From contig NZ_AP027731.1 of NCBI RefSeq assembly GCF_030296595.1, positions 186,001 to 250,000 on the forward strand: DNA of 64,000 nucleotides, given 5' to 3'. Below are positions 56,694 through 64,000 of the stretch, in pieces; position 1 is the first letter of the stretch, and each line of letters opens with the position of its first letter. A program made the translations under genes and the position numbers. Source of the DNA: Naasia aerilata. GTDB taxonomy: Bacteria > Actinomycetota > Actinomycetes > Actinomycetales > Microbacteriaceae. Below the pieces are notes generated by a model. The model searched no databases and was not told where the DNA came from. It was given only the letters and a program-made list of their open reading frames with translations.

Positions 56694-56782
56694 CCTGACC
56701 GAATCACGGAGATCCGGGCCGAACCGTCCCCGGATCGGCATGGACGGGCGCCAGCAGAGCGATTCTCCGTGATTCGGTCAGC
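56694..56782. repeat. Dispersed ~90-bp palindromic element, copy B
   Basis: Perfect 18-bp terminal inverted repeats (56695-56712 and 56764-56781) with a 51-bp centre, downstream of tadC. The arm (CTGACCGAATCACGGAGAT) is closely related to the arms of the element at 17677-17766. No coding capacity. Together with copy 2 of the direct repeat it fills the 358-bp gap without genes. Confidence 0.7.
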
Positions 56783-56801
56783 GCCCCCGCCGGCGAGGGC
56801 G

Positions 56802-57730
56802 TCAGAACCCGGTCTGCAGCACCAGCAGTCCCGGGAACACGGCGATGATCACCGTGACCGGCAGGATCAGGAACACCAGTGGGACGAGCATGACGATCTC
56901 CCGCCGCCCCGCCGACTCGAGGAGGTCGCGCTTGGCCTCGGTGCGGGCGTCCTCGGCCTGGGCGCGAAGCACGTCGACGAGAGGAGCGCCGCGCTCCGAC
57001 GCGGCGACCAGGTGCTCGACCGCGCGGGTGAGGGGCGGCAGGCGGAGGTCGCGCGAGAGCCGGGCCAGCGCGACCGCGAAGGGCACGCCGGTTCGCACCT
57101 CCGCGGTCACCCCGGCGAGTTCGCCCGCGAGCTCCCCGAGCCGATGCGCGCGATGCGGCGGACCGCGTCCGGCAGGCCTTCGCCCGCCGCGAGCGCGAGC
57201 ATGAGGAACTCGAGCACCGTCGGCAGCTCTTCGCGCATCCGCTCGAGGCGCCGCCTAGCTCGCCGGGCGAGCAGCCAGTCCCGGCCGACGAGCGCGAGTG
57301 CCGCGGCCGTGAGCGGCAGGGCGAGCTGCACCAGCGGGCCGCCCGTCCGGGTCAGCGTCGCCGCGACCCCGCCTACCACGGCGCCGGCGGCCATCGCCAG
57401 AAGCTGTTCCGACCGATGGCGCTCGACCGTGCGCGGATCCCCCGCTGCCCGCAGCCGCCAGGCGATGGTGTCCCGGCCGCCGAGGGCGCGGTCGAGGGTG
57501 GCGCGGGCCCAGAGCAGGAGCGGTGCGCCGAGCAGGCCGAGCAGCGGCAGAGGGTCCACCGGTCGTCGTGCCACGATTCTCCGCGCCTCCGCCGACACGT
57601 CGGTGAGGGACGGGGCGATGCGGTCTGCGAGGCGGGGCGCGGAGATCCGCGGGACGACGCCGAGCAGCGCCCAGAGGCCGACGCCGAGGACCGCGCCGAG
57701 CAGGAGCGCCCAGCCCATCGGCGCCGTCAC
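56802..57730 (-). CDS. tadC: TadC-like type II/IVb secretion membrane protein (frameshifted)
   Basis: About 310 residues with the GspF/T2SSF fold. The N-terminal part has helices (MGWALLLGAVLGVGLWALLG) and GRDWLLARRARRRLERMREELPTVLEFLMLALAAGEGLPDAV; the C-terminal part reads TGVPFAVALARLSRDLRLPPLTRAVEHL to FLILPVTVIIAVFPGLLVL. They join (IGSGELAGELAGVTAEV) if C4 at 57133-57136 is C5. GTG at 57730 overlaps the tadB stop. It completes the inner-membrane platform of a Tad pilus with tadB. Confidence 0.85.
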
Positions 57731-58584
57731 CGGAACCACCGCCGCTCCGGCGGGAGGCGGCCGGCCGCGAGCATGAGACGGTACGCGACCAGGGAGACGA
57801 CCAGCCCGCCGAGCAGGAGCGCGATGCCCGACGGCGTCCCGTAGGCCGCGGCCGCTTCCGGCCTCGTGCTGAGCAGCGCGAACACGACCCAGGGCGCGGC
57901 GAGCCCCAGCCGCGCGGCACCGCGCGTCCATGACTGGCGCGCTTCGATCTCGCCGCGCACCGCCGCCTCCTGGCGCAGCGAGGCGCCCAGCGCTCGGAGG
58001 ACCCCGGGCAATTCGGTGCCGCCGACCTCGCGCGCCATCCGCACGGTCTCGAGGAGGCGGTCGGCGACCGGATCGGCGAGCCGCTGCTTGAGCTCGTCGA
58101 GGCACAGGCCGAGATTCCCGGTGGACGCGTAGGCCGCGCCGAACGCGGCGAACGGCGCACGGAAGGACGGCGGGGCCACTGCGGCGAGCCCGGCGAGCGC
58201 CTCGGTCAGGGGGACGCCCGACCGCAGGGAGGCGACGAGGTGGTCCAGGAGATCCGGCCAGGCCGCCCGCGCCGCCCGGCGCGCACGGCGGGCGCGGGAG
58301 CCGACGAGAAGGGCGGGCAGCGCGAGCCCGAGCAGGCCCGCGGCGATACCGAGCGCGGTCGCACTGGTGAAGGCCAGCACTAGGCCTCCCGAGGCGAGGG
58401 CGGCGAGCAGCGACAGCGCGAGCAGAGCCCGCAGCGGGATGCCGTCGAGTCCTGCCTGCGCAAGCGCCTCCCGAAGCCGTGACCCGCGGCCCGACGGTCG
58501 GCGGGAGAAGCCGCCCGGCCAGATCCACGGGGAGGCGAGGAGCAGGAGTCCGGCGCCGAAGGCCGCACAGAGGAGGAGCCTCAC
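57727..58584 (-). CDS. tadB: TadB-like type II/IVb secretion membrane protein
   Basis: A 285-residue GspF-type membrane protein. Helices at the start (LLLCAAFGAGLLLLASPW) and RSGVPLTEALAGLAAV followed by DRLLETVRMAREVGGTELPGVLRALGASLRQEAAVRGEIEARQ, the typical F-domain sequence. The GTG start overlaps the tadA stop and its own stop overlaps tadC, so tadA-tadB-tadC is tightly coupled. Confidence 0.88.
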   Translation of the reverse strand: MRLLLCAAFGAGLLLLASPWIWPGGFSRRPSGRGSRLREALAQAGLDGIPLRALLALSLLAALASGGLVLAFTSATALGIAAGLLGLALPALLVGSRARRARRAARAAWPDLLDHLVASLRSGVPLTEALAGLAAVAPPSFRAPFAAFGAAYASTGNLGLCLDELKQRLADPVADRLLETVRMAREVGGTELPGVLRALGASLRQEAAVRGEIEARQSWTRGAARLGLAAPWVVFALLSTRPEAAAAYGTPSGIALLLGGLVVSLVAYRLMLAAGRLPPERRWFR

Positions 58585-59809
58585 CCGGTCGCCCGCAGCA
58601 GGAGGGAGGGGTCGAGACCGGCGGCGGCGTAGCGCGCCGAGCGCTCTGGGAGCGCCCCGGTCGGCCGAAGCTCGCCGTCCTCGAGCGCGAGCAGGTCGAC
58701 TGCCGTGAGCGGCGCGTTGTCGCGACCGCCGCGCGGCTCCGCGACCGCGGCGATCCGCCGCCGGCCGTCAGGCATCAGGACGCAGTGGACGACGAGGTCG
58801 ACGGAGGACGCCACGGTCGGCACCACGAACGCGCCGTCGATGTTGCGGCCGGCGAGCAGTGGCAGCGTGCACAGCTTGCGGAGGGCGTCCTCGGCGCTGT
58901 TGGCGTGGATGCTGCACATGCCGGGCACGCCGCTGTTGAGGGCGATCAGGAGGTCGAGAGCCTCGGCCTCGCGGACCTCTCCCACCACGAGCCGGTCGGG
59001 GCGCATCCGCAGCGCCTCCTTCACCAGCCGGCGCAGGGTGATCTCGCCCGTGCCCTCGAGGCTCGGCTGCCGGCACTGCAGAGCGACGACATCCCGCCCG
59101 CCCGGCGCGAGCTCGAACGTCTCCTCCACCGTCACGATCCGCTCCCCCGGCGCGGACGCTGCCAGCAGGGCGCCAAGGAGGGTCGTCTTGCCGGTGTGCG
59201 TTGCTCCGGAGACGAGGACATTGAGCCGCGCCTGCACGGCCATGCGGAGGAAGTCCGCGGCCCGCCGGTCGAGGGACCCGAGGGCGACCAGGGCGTTGAG
59301 GTCCCGGACGCGCCGGGAAAACTTGCGGATGTTGACGGCCAAGTGCCGCCGGGTCACGTCGGGAATCACCACGTGGAGCCGAGACCCGTCTGGCAGGGAC
59401 GCGTCCACGAAGGGCGAAGACAGGTCGACCCGACGGCCGGAGGACTGCAGCATCCGCTCGACCAGGTCGCGCACCTCCCCTCCTCCAGGAGGACCGGCGT
59501 GAGCTCGGCCACTCCGTCCCGGGCCGCGAAGACGCGGGTGGGACTGTTGATCCAGATCTCCTCGACGCCCTCGTCATCGAGGAGCGGTTGCAGCGGCCCG
59601 AACCCGGTCAGCGAGGCGAGGACCGCCGACTCCGTCGCCTCCTCGTCCCCGAGCAGCGGCTCGCCGCCGCCGAGCGCGTGCTCCGAATACCGCTGCACCT
59701 CATCGCGCACGTAGCGCACGGCGGCGGCCCGATCGGCGCTCAGGTCGACCCCGTCCCGGCGCACGCGTGCCCGCACGCGCTCGGTGATGGTCCCGACGGT
59801 GCTCGCCAC
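58581..59809 (-). CDS. tadA: TadA/CpaF-type secretion ATPase (frameshifted)
   Basis: About 410 residues. The ATPase shows Walker A VSGATHTGKTTLLGAL, Asp box RIVTVEETFELA, Walker B ALRMRPDRLVVGEVREAEALD and the His box GMCSIHANSAEDAL. The P-loop reads GATHTGKT instead of the usual GGTGSGKT. The N-terminal part (EEIWINSPTRVFAARDGVAELTPVLLEEG) joins the rest (EVRDLVERMLQSSGRRVDLSSPF) if C4 at 59477-59480 is C5. Start GTG 59809 is tentative. It powers pilus assembly. The pilin half of the locus lies 28 kb away. Confidence 0.88.
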
Positions 59810-59937
59810 CCGCCCAGTGTCGGCGTTGCCGGGCCGAGCCGCCGCGGTTGTCCACAGCGGCACTCGGCCGGACTGGATCACGGCTTGGGGAGGCCGCGAA
59901 CGGTAGAGTCTCCCGCGATCCGAGGGGATGAGAGCGC

Positions 59938-60852
59938 ATGCCTCGAATACACGCGATCTGTCTCGTTCGTGACGAGGCGGACATCATCGAAAGTGCCGTG
60001 CGCGCCGCTCTCCGCTGGGCCGACTTCATCTACGTGATGGACGACAGCAGCTCCGACGGGACGTGGGAGATCCTCCAGCGCCTGGCGGAGGAGGATCCCC
60101 GGGTGGTGCTGCGCGAGCGGAACACCGGTCCCTTCACCATCGCACTGCGCCAGCGCGTCGTCGAGGGCGTGAGAGACCGCGCCGAGCTCGGCGACTGGTG
60201 GGCGTGGCTCGATGCTGACGAGTTCTTCGTCGACGACCCGCGGCAGGTGCTCGCCCGGGTCCCCCTCCGCTACGGGGTCGTCCACAGCGCGAGCATCGAG
60301 TACTACTTCACCGACCGCGACCTCGAGGCGTACGACGCGGCCCCGGAGGGCTACACGCGGAACTGGACGCCGGACACTCCGCGCTACTACGCCACCGGCT
60401 GGGGTGAGGAGCGGTTCTTCCGTCACATCCCCGGGGTGCGCTGGGGAGCGATCGCGGCACAGGCCGCATCGCCCATCCGGATCCGGCTCCGCCACCTGCA
60501 GTACCGCACTCCGCCGCAGATCGAGCGGCGGGTCCGGAGGAGGGTCAGCAGCAAGGAGTTCTGGCACGAGAAGGAGGCGTCCTGGTCGCCCACGGGTTCC
60601 GCCGGTGACGTCCTCGTCCTGGACCGGCCGGAGGCCGAGTTCTGGCCCCACCGTGTCGTCCGGTCGTCCGCACTCCGGTACGACGCCGGCGACGGCGGCT
60701 ACGAGATCGACGAGGCAGCGCTGCCCGACCTCTCGCCCGCGCTGTCGGTGCGGGAGAGGCTGCTCCGACTCTGGGCCGTCTCGCACCTCGTGCCGCAGGC
60801 GATGTGGCGGAGGGCCCGGCACCGCCGGTCGGAACACCGCGCGGCCACTTAG
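59938..60852 (+). CDS. Glycosyltransferase family 2
   Basis: A 304-residue GT-A enzyme with IHAICLVRDEADIIESAV, YVMDDSSSDGTWEIL, GDWWAWLDADEFFVDDP (DxD) and HRRSEHR at the end. Pattern is that of the Glyco_tranf_2_4 group, which often acts on cell-surface glycans. ATG at 59938 follows GAGGGGATGAGAG. It is the only glycan gene in this part of the window. Confidence 0.85.
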   Translation: MPRIHAICLVRDEADIIESAVRAALRWADFIYVMDDSSSDGTWEILQRLAEEDPRVVLRERNTGPFTIALRQRVVEGVRDRAELGDWWAWLDADEFFVDDPRQVLARVPLRYGVVHSASIEYYFTDRDLEAYDAAPEGYTRNWTPDTPRYYATGWGEERFFRHIPGVRWGAIAAQAASPIRIRLRHLQYRTPPQIERRVRRRVSSKEFWHEKEASWSPTGSAGDVLVLDRPEAEFWPHRVVRSSALRYDAGDGGYEIDEAALPDLSPALSVRERLLRLWAVSHLVPQAMWRRARHRRSEHRAAT

Positions 60853-60901
60853 TCGTCGGGGCGCCCAGACGCAATGGCGCACGGGGCATCCTCGGGAGGC
60901 C

Positions 60902-61180
60902 GTGGCGTGTCCCTACGTGGCACATACCTGGCTGAGGTTCGAGGACGAGTCCTACCCTCTGCCGGAGGACGCGGATCTCGACGCGCTGAAGGCGTCCATC
61001 GAAGAGGCGGCCCGATCGGGAGACCGCTGGGTCGAGTTCGCGGCCGAGGACGGCCGGGAGGTGCGCCTCTTCGTCACCCGGAAGGCCCTGCTGGTCTTCG
61101 AGAGCAGCGACCGGTCCAACCGGGCAGCCCCGGAGCCGGACCTCCCCGACGTGGCCGCCGGCTTCTACGACGAGCTGTGA
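60902..61180 (+). CDS. Small conserved-looking soluble protein
   Basis: A 92-residue acidic protein (WLRFEDESYPLPEDADLDALK, VEFAAEDGREVRLFVTRKALL) with a predicted beta-hairpin and helix. No family recognised. GTG at 60902 follows GGGAGG. It resembles in style the product starting at 63932 (beta strand, LP/LAQ, then helix), but relatedness is not established. Confidence 0.6.
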   Translation: MACPYVAHTWLRFEDESYPLPEDADLDALKASIEEAARSGDRWVEFAAEDGREVRLFVTRKALLVFESSDRSNRAAPEPDLPDVAAGFYDEL

Positions 61181-61199
61181 CCCCTCGAGGGAAATCGGT

Positions 61200-62024
61200 C
61201 TAGAGCCGCGCCCGCCACCCGCGCACGCCGTAGAAGAGCCCGTATGCCACGAAGCCGATCCCGATCACCAGCAGGATCACGACGCCGTACGGGAGCCGCG
61301 CGAGTGCGTTGAGCGCCCCGTCCAGGCCACCCGCTCGTTTCGGGTCGGCCGTGAACACGGCGGTGGCGAAGAGGACGCCGATGACCGCAACCGCGATGCC
61401 CTTGGCCACGTAGCCCACCCGGCCGAGGAGCACGGTTGCCCCGCCTGCTGCGCCGGGCGGGAGCACGAGAGTCTCCTCGAAGCTCTTCCTGAAGCCGGAC
61501 ATAATGAATCCGGCGCCCACACCGAGCGCGATCGCAGCGACGACGAGGAGCAGGGCGACGCCGAGCGGGCTGCCGAGAAGCCCCGCGGTGGCAACCTCTG
61601 TGCCCTGTTCCGTGCTTCCTCCGCCTCCGGTCGCGTACTGGGACGCGGTCACCGCCACGGCGAAGTACGCGACCGCGATCCCCGCCTCCTTGATCCGCTT
61701 CGCGTTGCGCTTCTTCGGGTCCGCGTCGCCGACCGTGATCGCCTCGAGGACCTGCCACACCCCGACGGCGAAGAGGCCGACCACCACGACCCACAGCACC
61801 ACCCTGCCCAGCGGGTTTGTCGCGAGGGCGGCGAGCGCACCCGACTGGTCGGTCTCCTGACCGCCTCCACCGACCGCGACGGAGATCGCGAGCGCGCCGA
61901 TCAGCAGGTGCAGGAGCCCCGCGACCGCGAAGCCGGTGCGGGCGCCCGCACGGAACCACGTGCTCTGCCGCAGCCTCCCTGCGTCGTGCTGCGCCTCCGA
62001 CTTCGCCGCTGATGCCGTCGCCAT
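61200..62024 (-). CDS. DUF1206 family membrane protein
   Basis: A 274-residue protein with three repeats of two helices (FAVAGLLHLLIGALAISVAVGG, GIAVAYFAVAVTASQYATG, GYVAKGIAVAVIGVLFATAV), each with the G(Y/F)xxxGxxH-like DUF1206 pattern. Function unknown; often found near stress genes. ATG at 62024 is the only good start. Confidence 0.88.
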   Translation of the reverse strand: MATASAAKSEAQHDAGRLRQSTWFRAGARTGFAVAGLLHLLIGALAISVAVGGGGQETDQSGALAALATNPLGRVVLWVVVVGLFAVGVWQVLEAITVGDADPKKRNAKRIKEAGIAVAYFAVAVTASQYATGGGGSTEQGTEVATAGLLGSPLGVALLLVVAAIALGVGAGFIMSGFRKSFEETLVLPPGAAGGATVLLGRVGYVAKGIAVAVIGVLFATAVFTADPKRAGGLDGALNALARLPYGVVILLVIGIGFVAYGLFYGVRGWRARL

Positions 62025-62087
62025 GCGCTCAGGGTAGAACCGGGCGAGAACTCCCGGGCAGGGGTTGAAGGCGCCGCTGCCGGGTCC

Positions 62088-63212
62088 TCAGCAGACGTAG
62101 CCGCGGAGCCAGCGGCTGAGCTCCGCCTCGGCCCTCGCGCGCACCCCGGGGGCGGACAGCGTGATGTCGTGCACCGCGTCCGGGACGCGCACGACCGTCA
62201 CGGCGGGCCCGAGCTTCAGCGCGCGCTGGGCGACCTCCTCGACATCGAGCGCCACGTCGGAGGTCCGCATCCGCTCGTGCCAGAACGGGCCCAGCGCGCT
62301 CCGCTTCGCGAGCCAGACGAAGACGGGCGCCTGGATCTCCAGACCGCGGGCGACCGCGGAGTGCCCGGCCAGAATCGCGGCGAGCCACGCGGGCGTGGCC
62401 GGGAAGCCGTGCTCGGGCCGCCAGACCCGGTCGTAGTCCCACTCCCCTCCGTAGTCCACCAGGAGGGTGCGGGCGTAGTAGCCCAGGTCGATGCGGGGCA
62501 GCTCGTCCTGCGGCCGGAATCGCGCGGACAGCGCCATCATCGGCGCGATCGCGAGGCGGCCGAGCGAGTCGCCCTGGAACTCGAGCCAGGGACTGTTGAG
62601 GACCAGCGCCGCCACCCGACCCGGGTGGCGATCGGCCCAGAGGCTGAGCGTGAGACCGCCGGTCGAGTGCCCCATGAGCACCAGCCGGCGGTCGGAGCGC
62701 TGGGTGCGGCCGTGGCCGATCGCCTCGAGCGCGGCCTCGAGGTCCTCGTCGTAGGTGCCGAGGTCGGCGACGAAGCCGGGCGTCTGCCAGCTGCGGAGGC
62801 TGCGGCCGTACTTGCGCAGGTCCAGCGCGTGGAAGCGGGCGCCGAGACCCGCCCAGTACTCGGCGAGGTGCGTCTGGAAGAAGTAGTCGGACCAGCCGTG
62901 CACGTACAGGACGTCCACGTCGTCCGCCGGCCCGGTCAGCGGCGTGCGGGGAGCGTGGCGAACCACGGTCGCGACCACCGCGCCCTCGTCGTCGTCCGGC
63001 AGCCGCAGGGTGCGCTGCTCGAAGCCGCGGCCGAGGATGTCCGGCTCCCACCCGGCGGCGGCCGGCGATGGCGCGACGCGAGTGGGAGCCGGAGCGGCGG
63101 GAGCCGGGCGGACAGGAGCGCCCCCGGAGCGCGGGGTGGGCGCGCGGCCGAGGTCGACCAGGTCGGGAAGGGAGATCGGCTGGGTGTCCAGCAGCGTCAT
63201 GTCCGGTGCCAT
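62088..63212 (-). CDS. Alpha/beta hydrolase (serine aminopeptidase S33 / lysophospholipase type)
   Basis: A 374-residue enzyme. After a Pro/Ala-rich linker of 60 residues, the core has DVLYVHGWSDYFFQTHLAEYW, GARFHALDLRKYGRS and the nucleophile elbow LMGHSTGGLTLSLWA (GHSTG); the catalytic His is in DAVHDITLSAP. It is similar to monoglyceride lipase-like proteins. No signal peptide. The ATG at 63212 was favoured; ATG 63200 is an alternative. Divergent from the tRNA-Leu gene. Confidence 0.85.
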   Translation of the reverse strand: MAPDMTLLDTQPISLPDLVDLGRAPTPRSGGAPVRPAPAAPAPTRVAPSPAAAGWEPDILGRGFEQRTLRLPDDDEGAVVATVVRHAPRTPLTGPADDVDVLYVHGWSDYFFQTHLAEYWAGLGARFHALDLRKYGRSLRSWQTPGFVADLGTYDEDLEAALEAIGHGRTQRSDRRLVLMGHSTGGLTLSLWADRHPGRVAALVLNSPWLEFQGDSLGRLAIAPMMALSARFRPQDELPRIDLGYYARTLLVDYGGEWDYDRVWRPEHGFPATPAWLAAILAGHSAVARGLEIQAPVFVWLAKRSALGPFWHERMRTSDVALDVEEVAQRALKLGPAVTVVRVPDAVHDITLSAPGVRARAEAELSRWLRGYVC

Positions 63213-63304
63213 GCGAGGAACGCTAGAAGCCGGGAGCCCTCTCATTCGGAACGGGATCGGCGCTGCAATGGCCGTGCAACCCCGCCGATACACTGGTCGC
63301 GCTC

Positions 63305-63386
63305 GCGGGAGTGGTGAAACTGGCAGACACGCAGGATTTAGGTTCCTGTGCCCTTGGGCGTGCGGGTTCAAGTCCCGCCTTCCGCA
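63305..63386 (+). tRNA. tRNA-Leu (anticodon TAG)
   Basis: An 82-nt class II tRNA. The acceptor stem GCGGGAG pairs with CTTCCGC, the anticodon stem-loop CAGGA-TTTAGGT-TCCTG carries TAG, a long variable arm (GTGCCCTTGGGCG) follows, and the T arm is GCGGGTTCAAGTCCCGC. CCA is not encoded. Confidence 0.95.
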
Positions 63387-63437
63387 CGGTGCCACGGCCG
63401 CGCCCGAGACCTGTCGGCATCCTCCCCGAGGGCGGCG

Positions 63438-63755
63438 CTACTTCCGCTCGGCCTGCTCTTCCTTGGGCTCGGGGATGATGCGCAGCCCCGCCGCGGTGTT
63501 GGCCGTCCCGATGAGCCCGTCCACCCAGTGCAGGTTCAGCGAAGGCAGCGCGCGTGAGCGGTAGTGGAACCGTAAAGGGACGGCAGGATGCATCCATATC
63601 GTGCTCCGCCCGCCGCCCACGCTTTGCTCGTCCCGCCACGCGAAGTGGAACGACTCGTTGCGGCGGAGCTTGACGCCGATGGCGATCTGCAGGTGCGCCA
63701 GCAGGCGGTCCTCGAACTCGACGACGAGGGCATCCCCGTAGTGAAGCTTGCCCAT
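63438..63755 (-). CDS. Small conserved protein (DUF7882-like)
   Basis: A 105-residue protein starting MGKLHYGDALVVEFEDRLLAHLQ, then IGVKLRRNESFHFAWRD and HPAVPLRFHY. Homologues in Microbacteriaceae are sometimes misnamed DNA ligase; the DUF7882 pattern is a better fit from memory. ATG at 63755 was preferred because the family begins with MGKLxYG; a longer basic extension upstream is not typical. Function unknown. Confidence 0.78.
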   Translation of the reverse strand: MGKLHYGDALVVEFEDRLLAHLQIAIGVKLRRNESFHFAWRDEQSVGGGRSTIWMHPAVPLRFHYRSRALPSLNLHWVDGLIGTANTAAGLRIIPEPKEEQAERK

Positions 63756-63931
63756 TCGTCGGTCTCCCGCCCCGGCCCGCCGCGAGCGCGCGCTCCGCAC
63801 ACCCTTGCGCGCACCAGCGCCGGTGTCAACCCGTTTGAGCGTCAAGCGGTTCGGCTTGCCATGAGGCTGGAGCAGGCATATCGTTTTCGGATTGACCGCC
63901 GCCGGAAGAGAGGCGGCGAAAGGGGACCCAC

Positions 63932-64000
63932 ATGTTGCGAACGCGGATCCGGGTCGCCAACCAGACCTTCTACTTGGCGCAGGGTCACGACCCCGAACTG
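63932..64000 (+). CDS. 5' end of an unidentified gene (partial)
   Basis: An open frame from ATG 63932 runs off the window (23 codons: MLRTRIRVANQTFYLAQGHD...). AAAGGGGA lies 6 nt before the ATG. It resembles small proteins of unknown function; no further statement is possible. Confidence 0.55.
   Translation, partial: MLRTRIRVANQTFYLAQGHDPEL

Noticed and set aside
1..64000. CRISPR array, prophage or complete insertion sequence
   Set aside because: No regularly spaced direct repeats, phage structural genes, integrase or transposase were seen. The closest to mobile DNA are the two palindromic elements, the DUF222/HNH gene and the direct-repeat insert.

Overview
The window is about 64 kb of very GC-rich DNA (mostly about 70% G+C by eye). 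Gene content and order point to an actinobacterium of the Microbacteriaceae type (Leifsonia, Microbacterium or a relative). Supporting signs are a Kgd-type 2-oxoglutarate dehydrogenase E1, the SigR/RsrA redox pair, the aroA-rsgA-hisN run, the prfB-ftsE-ftsX-smpB-ssrA block, many GTG starts and ATGA/GTGA gene overlaps. The family assignment is inference; no 16S gene is present.

Layout. 0-6.6 kb: 3' end of kgd, a damaged zinc metallopeptidase lipoprotein, rsrA/sigR, then aroA-rsgA-hisN. 6.6-11.2 kb: a heptose-type glycan cluster (two family 9 glycosyltransferases divergent from hldE and a family 2 glycosyltransferase). 11.3-19 kb: drug-efflux MFS, tmRNA, smpB, ftsX, ftsE with a long tail, prfB, a second MFS. 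19-24.5 kb: DUF6596 sigma factor with its YciI partner, an LLM flavin oxidoreductase with DUF4865, and a sugar isomerase/oxidoreductase pair. 24.6-28.3 kb: a lower-GC acyltransferase-SGNH protein and the pilin half of a Tad locus. 28.4-35 kb: a P-loop kinase and several secreted or membrane surface proteins. 35-38.4 kb: a pair of dynamin-like GTPases. 38.4-53.5 kb: two PadR-plus-membrane-protein operons, a lipoprotein, hydrolases, a DUF222/HNH nuclease, a beta-mannosidase-like enzyme and a DrrAB-type ABC exporter. 53.5-56.8 kb: methyltransferase, sigma factor with a membrane partner, and a small low-GC insert between direct repeats. 56.8-59.9 kb: tadA-tadB-tadC. 59.9-64 kb: glycosyltransferase, small proteins, DUF1206 membrane protein, lipase-like hydrolase, tRNA-Leu.

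A recurrent property governs how the annotation should be read. At least 17 otherwise normal genes are interrupted by one-base frame changes, nearly all explained by one missing base in a short homopolymer (typically a run of 4 that must be 5). The pattern looks like sequencing undercalls, not biology, so these genes are listed as single CDSs spanning the break.

The most interesting non-standard items are: an ~90-bp palindromic element present twice (17.7 and 56.7 kb); an imperfect ~95-bp direct repeat enclosing a foreign-looking gene (55.8-56.7 kb); heptose biosynthesis in an organism expected to lack LPS; a ~230-residue TGPV-rich tail on FtsE; and a Tad pilus locus split by about 28 kb.
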